A stretch of 64,000 nucleotides of DNA, from positions 8,428,861 to 8,492,860 of the forward strand of contig CM073534.1 in the NCBI GenBank assembly GCA_037074615.1, given 5' to 3'. Positions 23,722-34,812 of the stretch are shown piece after piece. Under the pieces are notes generated by a model. The model did no database searches, was not told where the DNA came from, and worked only from the letters and a program-made list of their open reading frames with translations. Position numbers and translations under genes: made by a program. Positions within the stretch are counted from its first letter, which is position 1. Every line of letters begins with the position of its first letter. The stretch comes from Leucaena leucocephala. Its lineage: Eukaryota > Streptophyta > Magnoliopsida > Fabales > Fabaceae.

Positions 23722-24720
23722 GTTAGATAGTAGACTCCGGTGCCTTTGATCATATGACTGATGATTTCTCCTTGTTTACAACTTATACTCCTGCTACCTT
23801 CAATCTCACGCTTAAAATTGCTTATGCCTCTGATTCCTTGGTAGCTAGTAATATTACCATTAAAGTTTCTGCCACACTAACGCTTCAAGATGTATTACAT
23901 GTTCCCAAATTAAAATGTAATTTATTATCTAAGTCAACTGAATAAAAGGGGAAAATGTCATGCTGATTTCTTTGCTACTCATTGCATTTTTCAGGATCTA
24001 TTCACGGGGATGACGATTGGTATTGCTAAGGAGCTTGATGGATAGTATTACCTAAATGACTATCACAAACCAGTATCTTATTCCTATAATTAAGTATCTT
24101 TCCCTCGAGCTAATGAGTTAGAATTCTGGCATAAAAGATTAGGGCATCTAAATTTTTAATATATGTGTAAGGTGTTTCCCTCAATCTGTTCAAATAAAGA
24201 GTCTGAATTTTCTTGTGATTCATGTGAACTTGCTAAATACCATCGCACATCTTTTTCGAATATTACCTATCGCCCATCCAACCCTTTTGCAGTTATTCAT
24301 AGTGATGTGTGTGGCCCATCTCGTATCCCAAATCATACTCAATTTAAATGGTTTATGACCCTCATTGATGATCCACTCGTGTCAATAAGGTTTTCCTCTT
24401 AAAGGATAAATCCGAGGTATGCCAAACCTTTATTGACTTTTATCATATGATTCACACCAAAATTCAAACTTTTCACACTAATAATGGTACCGAATACTTT
24501 AATCATCAATTATCTCCGTTCCTTAAGCAACATAGTGTTACTCACAAGAATTCTTGTCCTCATAGCCCTTAATAAAATGGCATTGCTAAACACAAGAATA
24601 GACACCTCCTAGAGACAGCTAGGGAACTTCTCTTTAGTAGCACTATTCCCACCTACTACTGGGATGATGTAGTTGTAACATCTACTTTTCTGATTAACTG
24701 AATGTCTATAAACTATTATC
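23722..24720 (+). pseudogene. A1 protease and integrase remnant
   Basis: The protease active site IVDSGAFDHM is intact around 23730. The HHCC domain is recognisable: FWHKRLGHLN then FSCDSCELAKYHRTSF (about 24127-24260). The integrase core starts at HSDVCGPSR (first Asp kept). The second catalytic Asp has become Asn (TNNGTEY, about 24477-24500), and the catalytic Glu position reads Lys (NGIAKHKNRH, about 24578). Two adjacent stops replace the usual QQ before NGIA. It is therefore dead as an integrase. Confidence 0.85.
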
Positions 24721-25276
24721 TTTCCAAACACCTCTCTAGGTCCTTCATAGTCACTTTAACTGACCGTATTTGGAAAATACTTTACCACTTTGAGTATTTG
24801 GATGTACTGCCTTTATCCACCTACATCATACCTATAAACTTGATCGCAAAGTCATTAAATGTGTTTACCTAGGGCCTACTAGAAACCAAAAAGGGTACAA
24901 ATGTTTTTATCCCATCGCTAAATGCCTATATGTCACCTGTGATGTCAACTTCCATGAGAGTGTTCCCTTTTATCCCGCATCCTCAGTTCAAGGGGAGAGT
25001 TAGAAAGAACTTCAAACTCCTACTTAGATAGATACTGAATTCACATACCCTCACCATGAACCTGATCGAATCTATGTTCTTGAGGAATCCGTACATGAAA
25101 TGCCCAAAGAAAGTGAAAGAAAACTGGTTCAGGGGGATATTAACAGGTGGAGTCAAGTCTATACTCATCGTAGCATGGACATGATAGGCAATACATCCCA
25201 AGCACCTGCAACACCCTAAGAATCTAAACCTGGAGCAGGTTCTAACCCATAAGAGCAAACAACTGACGATCTTCAT

Positions 25277-26330
25277 TTGCTAATAGTAGTACGAAAGCAT
25301 CGCAAAACATGCACAAGATATCCTATAGAGAAGTTTGTCTCTTATCAGGCTCTATCCTCAAAACACTTTGCTTTCATATCTCACCTTAATCAGATCAAGA
25401 TACCAAAAAATATAAATGAAGCTCTTGCCAGTTCTGCATGGACACAGGCAGTGACAGAAGAAATGAAGGTCCTTGAAGATAACAAAATGTGGGAGATAGT
25501 TGAGCTAGCCAAAGGCAAAAAAGCAATAGGCTGTAAATGGGTATTCACTCCTAAGTATCGTGCTGATGGAAGTCTTGATAAATATAAAGCCAGGTTAGTG
25601 GCAAAAGATTTCACTCAAGTATATGAGATGGACTACACAAAGACATTTGCTCCAGTTGCCAAACTAAACACCATCAAAATCCTATTTTCTTTTGCCACAA
25701 ACCTAGATTGGCTACTACACCAAATGGATGTTAAAAATGTATTCTTGAATGTGAACTAAAGGAAGAAGTATACATGAAGATACCTCTAGGATTCCCCGAA
25801 AGGAAAGCCAATCAAGTGTGCAAATTAAGAAAGTCACTATATGGACTAAAACAATCTCCTCGAGCATTGTTTAAGGGATTTACCAAGGTGCTAAAGGTTC
25901 AAGGGTACATACAGGGTTAGAGTGATCACACTCTATTCTTCAGACATCAAGAAAGGAAGAATGTAATCTTAGCAGTATATGTAGATGACATTGTTCTCAC
26001 AGGTGATGATCCAATAAAGATAGATAGAATAAAAAGGGGCATTGAACAAAGAATTTCAAGTTAAAAATCCCGGAGAAATGAAGTACTTCCTGGTTATAGA
26101 AGTAGCAAGATCTACAAAGGGTATTAGTATCTCGCAGAAAAAATATATACTAGACCTCTTTGAGGAAACATGTGTGCTGGGGTGTTGGCCAAGTGATACC
26201 CCTATAAGGACGGATAAAATCAAGGATGATGCAGACATAGGGAAGGCTGTTAATATGGGAAGGTACCAGCGTTTGGTTGGGAAATTAATTTACTTGTCAC
26301 ACACTAGACATTGCCTATGATGTTGGTGTA
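25277..26330 (+). pseudogene. A1 reverse transcriptase remnant
   Basis: An uninterrupted stretch of 160 codons contains W..A(V)TEEMKVLEDNKMWEIV, GCKWVFTPKYRADGSLDKYK, FAPVAKLNTIK and QMDVKNVFLN, the canonical copia RT_2 N-terminal half. One frameshift at about 25757 moves the rest to another frame. The catalytic YVDD box is intact (AVYVDDIVLTGDD, about 25975-26010). A second frameshift follows at about 26035, before the KNPGEMKYFL block. Confidence 0.88.
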
Positions 26331-26937
26331 ATGAGCCAATATTCCCATGATCCTAAACAAAAGCACCTGAATGAAGTCTACAAGATCCGTAGATATTTGA
26401 AAGGTTCACCCGAGCTAGGTCTCTTATTCAAGAAATCCAACAAGAGAAATGTGAAGATATTGACCAATGATGATTGGGCAGAAGATCAAGACGATAGAAG
26501 ATCCACCTTAGGTTATGTTACCTATATCTGAGGAAATCTAGTTACATGGCATAGTAAAAAACAAAGTGTGGTGGCCAGAATTAGCGCTGAAGCTGAATTC
26601 AGAGCCATAGCTCTTGGAATCTATGAAAATCTGTGGATAAAGCGAGTTTTGGAAGAATTAAGAATGTCAATAGGATTGCCTATTAAACTATACTTCGATA
26701 ATATGATAGCAATTAATATATCACACAATCCAGTCCAACATGATAGACCAAAGCATGTGGAAATAGATAAACATTTCATATGAGAAAAGATTGATGTAGG
26801 AACCATTCATCATAGGCATATCCCTTCAAAAGAACATATCACAGAACATATCACAGCTGTGCTTACAAAAGGACTGACTGGGGACAAATTTGAATACTTA
26901 ATTGGCAAGTTGAATATGATAAATATCTATATTCTAA
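26331..26937 (+). pseudogene. A1 RNase H remnant
   Basis: It has the QKHLNEVYKIRRYLKGSP connection block, then the RNase H core. The first acidic motif is altered (TNDDWA for TDADWA); SAEAEF and YFDN are kept. The C-terminus ends YLIGKLNMINIY just before the polypurine tract. There are stops at about 26529 and 26781. A 12-bp tandem duplication (gaacatatcaca twice, about 26829-26853) adds four residues near the end. Confidence 0.85.
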
Positions 26938-26949
26938 CTTAAGGGGGAG
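26936..26949 (+). promoter_or_regulatory. A1 polypurine tract
   Basis: AACTTAAGGGGGAG abuts the 3' LTR start TGTAGG. Confidence 0.85.
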
Positions 26950-27225
26950 TGTAGGAAATATTGGGAGTAAATGAGAGATCACGAGAATTAAATGAGAGAA
27001 ACTATAGGAGATTAATTGGCTGATTACATTATGATTTATTTCTAGATTTTATGCCTAATTCTATGTTGTAGATTCCATGATATTTGGGCAACCATTATGT
27101 GTATATGTGTATATATGTACCTCATCATAGGAATACAATCGCAAAAGAATTGTTTACCTTCCCTATTGTGCTTTGTGGCTAAGTGTTTGTTTTCCAGAAT
27201 CATCACTGAAGAATGCCATCCAACA
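26950..27225 (+). repeat. A1 3' LTR
   Basis: 276 bases, TGTAGGAAATATTGGGAGTA to GCCATCCAACA, a proper TG..CA. Confidence 0.9.
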
Positions 27226-27622
27226 GATAGTTATTTCCAGAAAGACTTTTGATATTGTCAAATTACTAAAAAGGGTATAATTTTATAAAAAATATGAGAG
27301 AGGAGAAAATGTGAAAAAAAGAGAGGAGAAATAATGGAAAAGTTACAAGATAGAGGAAAGAGGAGAGAGAAAAGTGGGCGGAAAAGAGAGAGGCGAGAGG
27401 GTATGAGAAAAAATAAGGGTAAAATATTAATTGGATAGTTCATAAACTCTTTTATTATTCCAAAAGTTATTTTCATTAGGTTATGTATAACTTTGGTTTT
27501 AAACTATAGTTCTGTCCAAAACCCTTTTGGATAAATATGACTGTTTGTTTTGACATTTCTCTAAACTAAGATTTAGGTCAAAAACCCTTTTAAAACTAAA
27601 GTTTTGTCTTTATCCAAATAGG

Positions 27623-28259
27623 CACGAGATTTGCAAGCAAAAAAGTCCCTACCAGAATCCCCAAGGGAATTGGGATCCAAATTTACCAATAGGAACATCT
27701 ACTTTATCAATATATACAATGTATGGGAAGCCGTACTACTTAAAAATTAGGAACAATATGACTCATTTTTTATACCCCATGTAATTCATGACAACAACAC
27801 CAATTTAAGGATTAGCCTTTTCAAAAAGACCAAAGATTAGCATCTATATTTTTCATCCCTTTAAGTCTGCATGCATTACCTACCAATAGAACACTGACAT
27901 ATCAACAATCTCAAGTTACTAAAAAGGAAATTAAATCGCTAGAGACTAAATATTAAAAAAAAGGTCTAAAACAAGGTGAAGGGTGGGGAACATGCATATG
28001 AAAACTAAAATATAACTAGGGAAATTTAGATCACCAAATATTAATCAAATTAATTTCATCCAAAGATGAATAAAATAAAGAAAAAAATGATACTGGGGAA
28101 AAGGAAATAGTTGATGTATATATCACAATGTGCCAACACATACCTCTTTTTCAAAATGGACATCTCTCTTTTAATCTGTAATAGCATTGAAGTTAAAATA
28201 GTTAAGATAAAGAGTAGACTCAAATTCAATATGGAAAAAATAAAAAAGAAATGATTACA
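27623..28259 (+). repeat. Segmental duplication block S1, copy 1 (mate 32506-33185)
   Basis: The order is the same as the mate: gagatttgcaagcaaaaaa, agaatcccc.agggaattgg, catctactttatcaatatat, gactcattttttatacccta/tgt, gaccaaagattagcatctat, aagtctgcatgcattacc and catacctctttttcaaaatgg. Differences are scattered substitutions and small indels. Homology ends at gattacaatgcgtgtag (about 28270), within the putative last exon of the 33-34.8 kb gene in the mate. Confidence 0.85.
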
Positions 28260-28960
28260 ATGCGTGTAGACACAAGTAAATTAACTAAATATAATTACAG
28301 AAAGAATAGAGTAACATAAATTAATAAATTATAAGTAATGAATCAATCCATGATTGATTAAAAACTAACAATTAAATAGCAAAAGGAATTAAATTGAGAA
28401 GTGGATGAAAACCACTAGGACAAGGAGAAGAAACTTATTAGATGATTAACATGCAAATCATTCAATAAATTAGATAACCAAACAAATAGATGGAATTGGA
28501 TTCAACCAAAAATAATAGATAGAATGGAATAATCTTGCATAATACCACTTCAAGAATATGACCAAACAATGAAATAGTAAATATCTGATTGACTGTTTAA
28601 CCGACCTTAAAATAAAATGACTAAATAAATCTAGCAATGAATCAAAACAAATCAATTTTACCAACTAGAAAATAATACATACACATAAATAGATAGGGTT
28701 AATGCAAATAAATTAAATAAATATAAATACATAAATAAAAAGAGTAAACAAATTATAAATAACCATTCAATCCATTATGGTTAAAAACTAACAATTAGTA
28801 GAAAATAGAATTAAATTGAAAAGCAGAAGAAACAAATACAACAAGAAGAAGAAACTTATTAGATGACAAACATGCAAATTATTCAATAAATTAGATAACC
28901 ATTCAAATAGATGTAAAAGAATTCAACCAAAACAAAACAAAATAGTTGGAACAGAATAAT
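28260..28960 (+). repeat. Units of the ~210-bp repeat family (long variant)
   Basis: The blocks of the 9.4-13.45 kb array occur in order, including the cttattagatgattaacatgc / gatggaat..attcaacc variant. The closest match is 13050-13440 and 39600-40240. Confidence 0.8.
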
Positions 28961-29757
28961 CCTACTCCCTAACCTATCAATAATATGACCACATCCGAAC
29001 AAAAATGTGAGAAACCACAACTGATGAAATTAAAGCAATATAACTAAAACTGTTGGAATAATTTGACTTCAAATTTTGAAAGAAATCCTAGGATAGAAAG
29101 ATAATAAAAGTTTGGACTTAGAGAACTCAACAAGAGGTACCTATTAGAAAAAGTAATATGCATATCCTTTTAATTTATTAACCTTCATGTCAGCTTCAAC
29201 TCCACTACACTAGCTCATTGTCTAGGATAAACCTTTCTAGTCAAGAGTCTCCCTACTCAAAAATTCAGTTATTGCTCCTAAGGGAAAGGATTTGAAATAA
29301 CACATGGGCTAGATATTTATTTCATTTCATAAAGCAAATGCTTCAATCATCTTTAAACATGACAAATACACACATGTCGTCTCAATTAAGACACAAGTTA
29401 AGTTCTAGAGCAAGAATTAGCGAAGGAGATCACTCGCAAGAAAAGAATATCTTCACCGAGGCTTAAAATCCTCATCAGGTCAATCCATCCACAACAATCT
29501 TCACAAGACTGGCAGAGACTCAACTATCTCAATGTCAGGCTTTAAAACTTGGATTAAGTCTTTCCAGTAAAAAATATCTTCAAAGCCACTAAAAATATTA
29601 GACAAAATGATGGTATGAGGAGATTATTCGTAAGAATCACATTTATTAAATAAAATATAATATATTATATAAGCAAGAAGAGGGAACTCTATTTCATAAG
29701 GTATGTAGCTCCAATAATCATAACTCTTAAAAACGAAGGCTTCAATAATTATTTAAA

Positions 29758-30027
29758 CCGTAAAGTAGCACAAATATCCTGATCTCATTTCTCATATGGG
29801 ACCAGTATCCTAATATAATTTGTAGTGCAATTTTACCAATAATATATTAATTTTGTGCAATTTTACCCATAAACTTATTTCTTAAATACCAAGAATTGCA
29901 CCAAATTAAAAAGATTATGGGTGAAATTGCGCTAAATTTAAAAGATTATAGTTAAAATTACAACATAAGATTAAGATACTGGCCGTATTTGAAAAATAAA
30001 ATTAAGATATTGGGTGCTACTTTACCC
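29758..30027. mobile_element. 270-bp Mutator-like MITE with exact 9-bp target duplication
   Basis: TTATTTAAA stands at both borders (29749-29757 and 30028-30036). The left end is CCGTAAAGTAGCACAAATATC; the right end read on the minus strand is GGGTAAAGTAGCACCCAATATC, so ~20-base terminal inverted repeats with few differences. A 9-bp duplication is the Mutator signature. The mate locus (about 41011) reads gaggcttcaatttaaaaaagg with no element, an empty-site comparison. It is non-coding. Confidence 0.85.
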
Positions 30028-30308
30028 TTATTTAAAAAGGAAAATTAAATAGCAATATAACAAAATCTAAAACCTAAACAAAACCAAAACAAAAAACCAA
30101 AGATAATAAAATAGGTGGTACAACTAGATATTCACAGTCAACAAAAAATGAGAAAAAGAAGACATTATATCTTACAATCAACACCACAAAATCATATGAA
30201 TAATAAATCACATATCCAACTAAACTTTAGAAATCAATTAAAGAAAACAAAATATTATAACTAATAGTTGTTTACAACCATTGAAAACTAAACTATATCA
30301 ACCACTAC

Positions 30309-30640
30309 CTTAGCCATATTTCTATCATAAGTGTATCTCTAGGGGACGTCAAACATATCAAAGGTGAAATAATTAACAAGTAACAAAAAAATATTACTAT
30401 AATATAACACCTTAAATGAAGGGCAATATATGGTTGCTCGTAAGTTTTTAGCCTAGTTGGCATGTCATCTAAGACTTAGCCATATTTCTATCATAAGTGT
30501 ATCTCTAGGGGACGTCAAATGTATCAGAGGTGAAATAATAAACAAGTCACAAAAAAATATTACTATAATATAATACCTTAAATGAAGGGCAATATATGGT
30601 TCGTCGTAAGGTTTTAGCCTAGTTGGCATGCCATCAAAGC
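30309..30640 (+). repeat. 166-bp tandem duplication
   Basis: The first copy runs from about 30309 to 30474 and the second from 30475 to 30640. Both contain cttagccatatttctatcat, ctctaggggacgtcaaa and ccttaaatgaagggcaatat. They differ at few positions, so this is recent relative to the surrounding duplication. Confidence 0.9.
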
Positions 30641-30789
30641 TTTTGACGAGAGGAATCAAGGCAACCGTTGACAATGTGGTTATGAAGACTATAGTTATTT
30701 ATTATTATAAACAATAAATATCCTAAAGAATAACTATTTCAATGATAAAAAATTATACATAATAATAACATAAATAAGAAAATAAAGGT

Positions 30790-31620
30790 TACTTTAACGT
30801 GAGAAACGCTAAGAATCCAATTTCTTCTACCTACAATAAGTAACTAATGTCACCATACAACATATGATGAAAATTAAAGCAATGGACCTACAATTTAGCT
30901 ATAAAGATAATAAAGGAATAATTGATATTTCTCTCTCACATTTAGCGTTAGCCACCTGTCTCTTTAACAATTTGGCTTCAATTTCTTCAATAAATCCTCA
31001 CAAACCTACATCAATAACTGAGTCATACTATCATAATTCTAATTTTTGAAAGGGGACATTGTGAAAGGGACAGGAGGATGCATATATTTTATTATATTGA
31101 TTCACAAAAATCCTCACCTAATATAGTTTCTAGCATGCTGTGTATCCCTGCAAACCAAGAATGACATTCATATAGATATTTCGCAATAAAAATAAGAATG
31201 TCAAACCTATTTAGAACACCCCAGACTTATTGCAATAAATGAATAAATTATAAATAATCAACCAATTCATGATTGATTAAAAACTAACAGTTAAATAGCA
31301 AATGGAATTAAATTGAGAAGCGGATGAAACAATCACTGGGAAATGCTAAGAGTCCAATTTCTTCTACCTACAATAAGTAACTAATGTTAGCACACAACAT
31401 ATGATGAAAATTAAAGCAATGGAACTACAATTTAGCTATAAAGATAATAAAGGAATAAAGGATATTTGTGTCACATTTAGCGTTAGCCTGCTGTCTCTTT
31501 AGTAATTTAGCTTCTATTTCTTCAACAAATCCTCACCAACCTGCATCAATAACTGAGTCATGCTATCATAATTATAATTTTCGAAAGAGGGCAGTGTGAA
31601 AGGGAAAGGAGGATGCGTAT
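30790..31620 (+). repeat. ~555-bp spaced tandem duplication
   Basis: 30790-31060 and 31345-31620 share gctaagartccaatttcttc, acctacaataagtaactaat, tatgatgaaaattaaagcaa and ctgagtcatRctatcataat. A third copy is at 42990-43260. One ~210-family fragment (31228-31340) lies between the two. Confidence 0.8.
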
Positions 31621-31870
31621 GTTTTATTGATTGACAAAAATCCTCATCTAATATAGTTTTTAGCTTGCTCTGTATCCCTACTAACCAAAATATCTATTTT
31701 CTAAAACGAGATTTTCATTCATACATAGTTTCTAGCTTGCTCTATATCCCTGCTAGCCAAAATATCTATTTTTCAAAACAAGAATGTCATTCATATAGAT
31801 ATTTTTCAATAAAAACAAGGATGTTAAACCTATTTTTGCAATATGAGAAATTCAAAGTAAATAGGGCATA

Positions 31871-32104
31871 AAATGTCTAAATATGTCAGCAATAATGCAT
31901 AAACTAATATACAAATTAAAGAATGGAAAGAACTAAATATTTAAAGTTAAATATGAAACATTATAAATTAAATAATAAATATTAAATAATATATTTACAA
32001 GAAAATATAAAAGGTCATAAAATAATATAAAACAAAAATAAGATATTATAAATCATAAATTATGTTAATATATATTAATCAAAGATATAAAACATTGTAA
32101 GAAA
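31871..32104. other. AT-rich DNA shared with 43470-43690
   Basis: The aatatttaaagttaaatatgaaaca and ataaaaggtca blocks recur at 43530-43690. No gene. Confidence 0.5.
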
Positions 32105-32505
32105 AGACTTTTGGATAGTTATTACTAAAAAGATTTTTGTTATTGTCAAATTATTAAAAATGATATGATTTTATTAAAAATATGAGAGATGAGAAAAGGT
32201 GAAAAAAAGAGAGGAGATAGAAGAAATTGTGGAAAAGATACAAGATATAGGAGAGAGGAAAGTGGGCAGAAAAGATAGAGGAAAGAGGACAAAGGGTGTG
32301 AAAAAATAGGGGTAAAATAGTAATTGGATAGTCTATAAGCTCTTTTACTGTTCTAAAAGCTATTATCAGTAACTTATACAAAACCATGGTTTTGTCCAAA
32401 ACCCTTTTAGACAAATATTGCTATTTGTTTTAAAAATTTTCTAAATCAAAGTTTTGGTCAAAAACCTTTTTAAAACTAAGGTTTTGCCTTTATCCCAATA
32501 GGCTT
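32105..32505 (+). mobile_element. Truncated second copy of the hAT-like MITE
   Basis: Colinear with the right part of the MITE at 22065-27622: attgtcaaattattaaaaa, gagaggagatagaag, gtgaaaaaatagg and ccaaaacccttttagac, ending in cctttatcccaatagg. The left TIR part is missing. It was carried here as part of block S1. Confidence 0.7.
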
Positions 32506-33185
32506 GAGATTTGCAAGCAAAAAACGTCCTTCTAGCAGAATCCCCGAGGGAATTGGGATCCCAATTTACCAACAGGTACATCTACTTTATCAATATATAC
32601 AATGTATGGGAAGCAGCACTACTTACAAATTAGGAACAATATGACTCATTTTTTATACCCTATGTAACTCATGACAACAACACCTATTTAAGGATTAGCC
32701 TTTTCAAAAAGACCAAAGATTAGCATCTATATTTTTCATCCCTTTTAAGTCTGCATGCATTACCTACCAGCAAAACATTGACACATCAACAGTCTTAAGT
32801 TACTAAAAAGGAAATTAAATCACCAGAGACTAAATATTAAAAAAAAAAGGTCTAAAACAAGGGGAAGGGTGGGGAACATGCATACAAAAACTAAAATCTA
32901 ACTAAGGAACTTTAAATCACCAAATATTAAAAATATTAACCAAATTAATTTCATCCAAAAATGAATAAAATAAAGAAAAAACTGATAATGGGGTAAAGGA
33001 AATAGTTCATGTATATATCACAATGTCACACATACCTCTTTTTCAAAATGGACATCTCTCTTTTAATCTGTAATAGCATTGAAGTTACAGTAGTTAAGAT
33101 GAAGAGCAGACTCAAATTCAATACAGAAAATTTCAAAAACAAAAAGAAAAACAAAAGAAAACAAAAATGATTACAATGCTTGTAG
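32506..33185 (+). repeat. Segmental duplication block S1, copy 2
   Basis: Mate of 27623-28259. It continues into the last bases of the putative minus-strand gene at 33171-33230, which suggests this is the source copy and 27.6-28.3 kb the derived one. Confidence 0.75.
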
Positions 33186-34700
33186 AGCAGAAACTGATCG
33201 TCTTTCACTTTGCTTGAACATTTCATTCAACTACAGGGGAAAAAGTTCCATTTCCTACCTGAAAGTTTAAAGGCAAAGATTAAACCATAGAAAATCAGAA
33301 ATGAGAGAAGATCTAGCAAACAACAAAATATAAAACTTCTTTCCAGTTACCATTATCTTATTTTTAAGCCAATAGAGGAAAACTATAGCTGCATATTTTC
33401 ACATTGGTATTGTTATCCAGCAGAATATCTGTTACCATCAAATTATTTTAATACAGTCTAGGCACTATCCCAGTATGCAAAAATTGAATGCCTTTAACAA
33501 CTACAATCGCTTGTAGATATTCTACTGGATAACGATGTCAATGTTGAGATTTTTGCATACAATAAGACATTCTCACTGAATATCTGTTATCTTCATATTT
33601 TACCTTTATGTTTAGATTTTTGCTTGCAATAAGAGATTTTTTTTCTTTGTTACTAAGGAACATCTATTCCTTATACACATTTTTCGAAGCACACAACCTT
33701 CACTCCAGCAAGCTTCATTGAAGACATACAAAAGTACAAAATCCAAATCAACTTTGCGACATTTGTAAAATACAAGTGGACTTTCTTTATATCTTTATCT
33801 ATATATAAGTTTATCAGTTTGCAAAATATGAAGCCTTGTGTATTATGCCTTTATTGCCACTTGCTAGATCAACAATTAGCACATCTCATAACGTATCTGG
33901 ACTTGTGGTATTTTTTAGACAAATAAGCCAGCCCCAGTATAAGTTGCAAGATGAAACTGGAATACCATGTAAAGCAAAAATATTTATTTTGTATTCGTAG
34001 GGCAATTTCTCTTTGTTACTCAGGGGCAGTGTCATTAAAATTTAAAAATTAACAAGATGAAATTACCTCACCAAAAAATCCCCACCCGTTTTCCCATCCA
34101 CATGTTACCCTTCAAAGTAGTCAAATGAAACAAAAGAAAATAACATTTTCAATTGAATGAGAGAGGATAATGCGCACTTGCATGAAAGATTTTCCAATTT
34201 TTATGAAGAGAATGATTTTTTTATCGAAGGATCAGAAAAAAAAATGGGTCCTGACCTCTTGCGAGAATGATTTGGAAGATCGTAGTTGCTTTAGTAGGGC
34301 TGGTTGATTACAGCTATTCTGTTGATGAAGAAAGACACGGTTGAGTCAGTCGAAGAAATAATACACTTTAGAGAAGAGAAAGGTGGCATTCGTCAGCGTA
34401 GGAAGGCCCACCGAGCAAAGCTCTTTAAGGAAAAGGCTAGAAAACTCAGATTTTCTAATAGAAGGGTATACTCACCTATTCGACAGCGGAGAACAGTCAA
34501 TTCGACAGATCGAAGTAGATGGCGTTGCGGAGGTGGTCACGACGTCGATGGTGGATCGCAGAAGGCGAAGTGAAGGAATGGATGACGGTGGGAGAGAGAG
34601 TGTGTGTGTTTGGTGTTGGGGGAAGCAGGTCGACAGATCAATGAATGGGTTTGAGAGACTCAGGAGCGTGAAAGAAAAGCCAACGGTCATTGAAATTTGA
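33171..34700 (-). CDS. Putative short intron-containing gene, product unknown
   Basis: The minus strand at about 34700-34483 looks like a plant first exon: C/T-rich, less AT-rich than its surroundings, with a strong donor AATAG|GTGAGT (intron from about 34482). A small C-rich segment at about 34318-34258 has an acceptor (catcaacag) and a possible donor (GCAAGAG|GTCAGG). Near 33230 the acceptor ctgtag is followed by a frame LNEMFKQSERRSVSALQAL and a stop at 33171-33173. An alternative acceptor ctttcag at about 33260 gives a different short frame, VGNGTFSPVVE, also ending in a stop. I cannot connect the exons into one long frame, and no known domain is visible. It could be a small-protein gene, a non-coding RNA or a decayed gene. 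The promoter carries two MSA-type sites, suggesting G2/M expression. Confidence 0.3.
33395..33550 (+). ncRNA. Imperfect hairpin, ~40-nt arms, miRNA-precursor-like
   Basis: The 5' arm (33395-33434) contains GTTATCCAGCAGAATATCTG. The 3' arm (33511-33550) contains TAGATATTCTACTGGATAAC. In the central 30 pairs I count one C-A mismatch, and four other differences that are all G-U wobbles when read as plus-strand RNA. On the minus strand those four become A-C mismatches. The loop is ~76 bases. Size and arm length fit plant miRNA precursors, but a decayed MITE would look similar. Confidence 0.4.
33545..33645 (+). repeat. ~68-bp-spaced direct repeat
   Basis: gagatttttgcatacaataagacatt (near 33547) and tagatttttgcttgcaataagagatt (near 33615) are direct copies, each of ~26 bases with four to five differences. 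The short phrase atgcaaaaat at 33475 is their inverse. Confidence 0.55.
33646..34257. other. Probable intron sequence of the putative minus-strand gene
   Basis: AT-rich; no domain in any frame. Nothing further supportable. Confidence 0.35.
34679..34689 (-). promoter_or_regulatory. MSA-like element 1 (MYB3R site)
   Basis: GCCAACGGTCA matches 10 of 11 of the mitosis-specific activator consensus YCYAACGGYYA. Confidence 0.5.
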
Positions 34701-34801
34701 AATTGGGGAATGCCCTCGGACCCATAGTCTTCTGTTTTGTTTGCTTTGCCCTAACCGGCTCAAAGACGAAAGCCGAAGAGTGAAAGAAAAGGCAAAGAGA
34801 A

Positions 34802-34812
34802 CCCAACGGTCA
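34802..34812 (-). promoter_or_regulatory. MSA element 2 (MYB3R site)
   Basis: CCCAACGGTCA matches the consensus YCYAACGGYYA fully. Both sites sit after a gtgaaagaaaa phrase (34669 and 34780), so a ~112-bp promoter piece seems duplicated. MSA sites act in either orientation and drive G2/M transcription through MYB3R factors (established for plant mitotic genes). Confidence 0.55.

Larger units (their letters stand above)
22194..27225 (+). mobile_element. A1: degraded Ty1/copia retrotransposon (complete, 5.0 kb)
   Basis: It has two LTRs (22194-22477 and 26950-27225), an initiator-Met primer site next to the 5' LTR, gag, protease, integrase, reverse transcriptase and RNase H in copia order, and a polypurine tract before the 3' LTR. 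An exact 5-bp duplication, GATAG (22189-22193 and 27226-27230), flanks it. The 5' LTR begins TA instead of TG and carries an extra ~55-base block partly duplicating gacataggaatat. Stops and frameshifts in every domain make it non-autonomous. It belongs to the same lineage as A2 and A3 by RT and RNase H sequence. Confidence 0.92.
22065..27622 (+). mobile_element. hAT-like MITE split by copia A1
   Basis: The left part is 22065-22193 and the right part 27231-27622. The left end is GGGTCTGTTTGGATAAGC; the right end read on the minus strand is CCTATTTGGATAAAG. The flanks CTCGAG and CACGAG form a 5/6 target-site duplication. The interior has the purine-rich gagaggagaaa..gagagg tract that also marks the copies at 32105-32505 (truncated) and 37288-37735 (reversed). 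It is non-coding. Removing A1 and one GATAG restores a ~520-bp element. Confidence 0.65.
28961..31870 (+). repeat. Segmental duplication block S2, copy 1 (mate 40210-43500)
   Basis: Long colinear similarity to 40210-41410 and 42770-43500: ctccctaacctatcaataat, gaaagaaatcctagga, ttcatgtcagcttcaa, gagcaagaattag, agaaaagaatatcttcacc and ggtatgtagctccaataat. This copy has a MITE at 29758-30027 and an extra internal tandem duplication (30309-30640) that the mate lacks. The mate has copia element C instead. Internal blocks 30790-31060 and 31345-31620 are also copies of each other. Confidence 0.85.
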
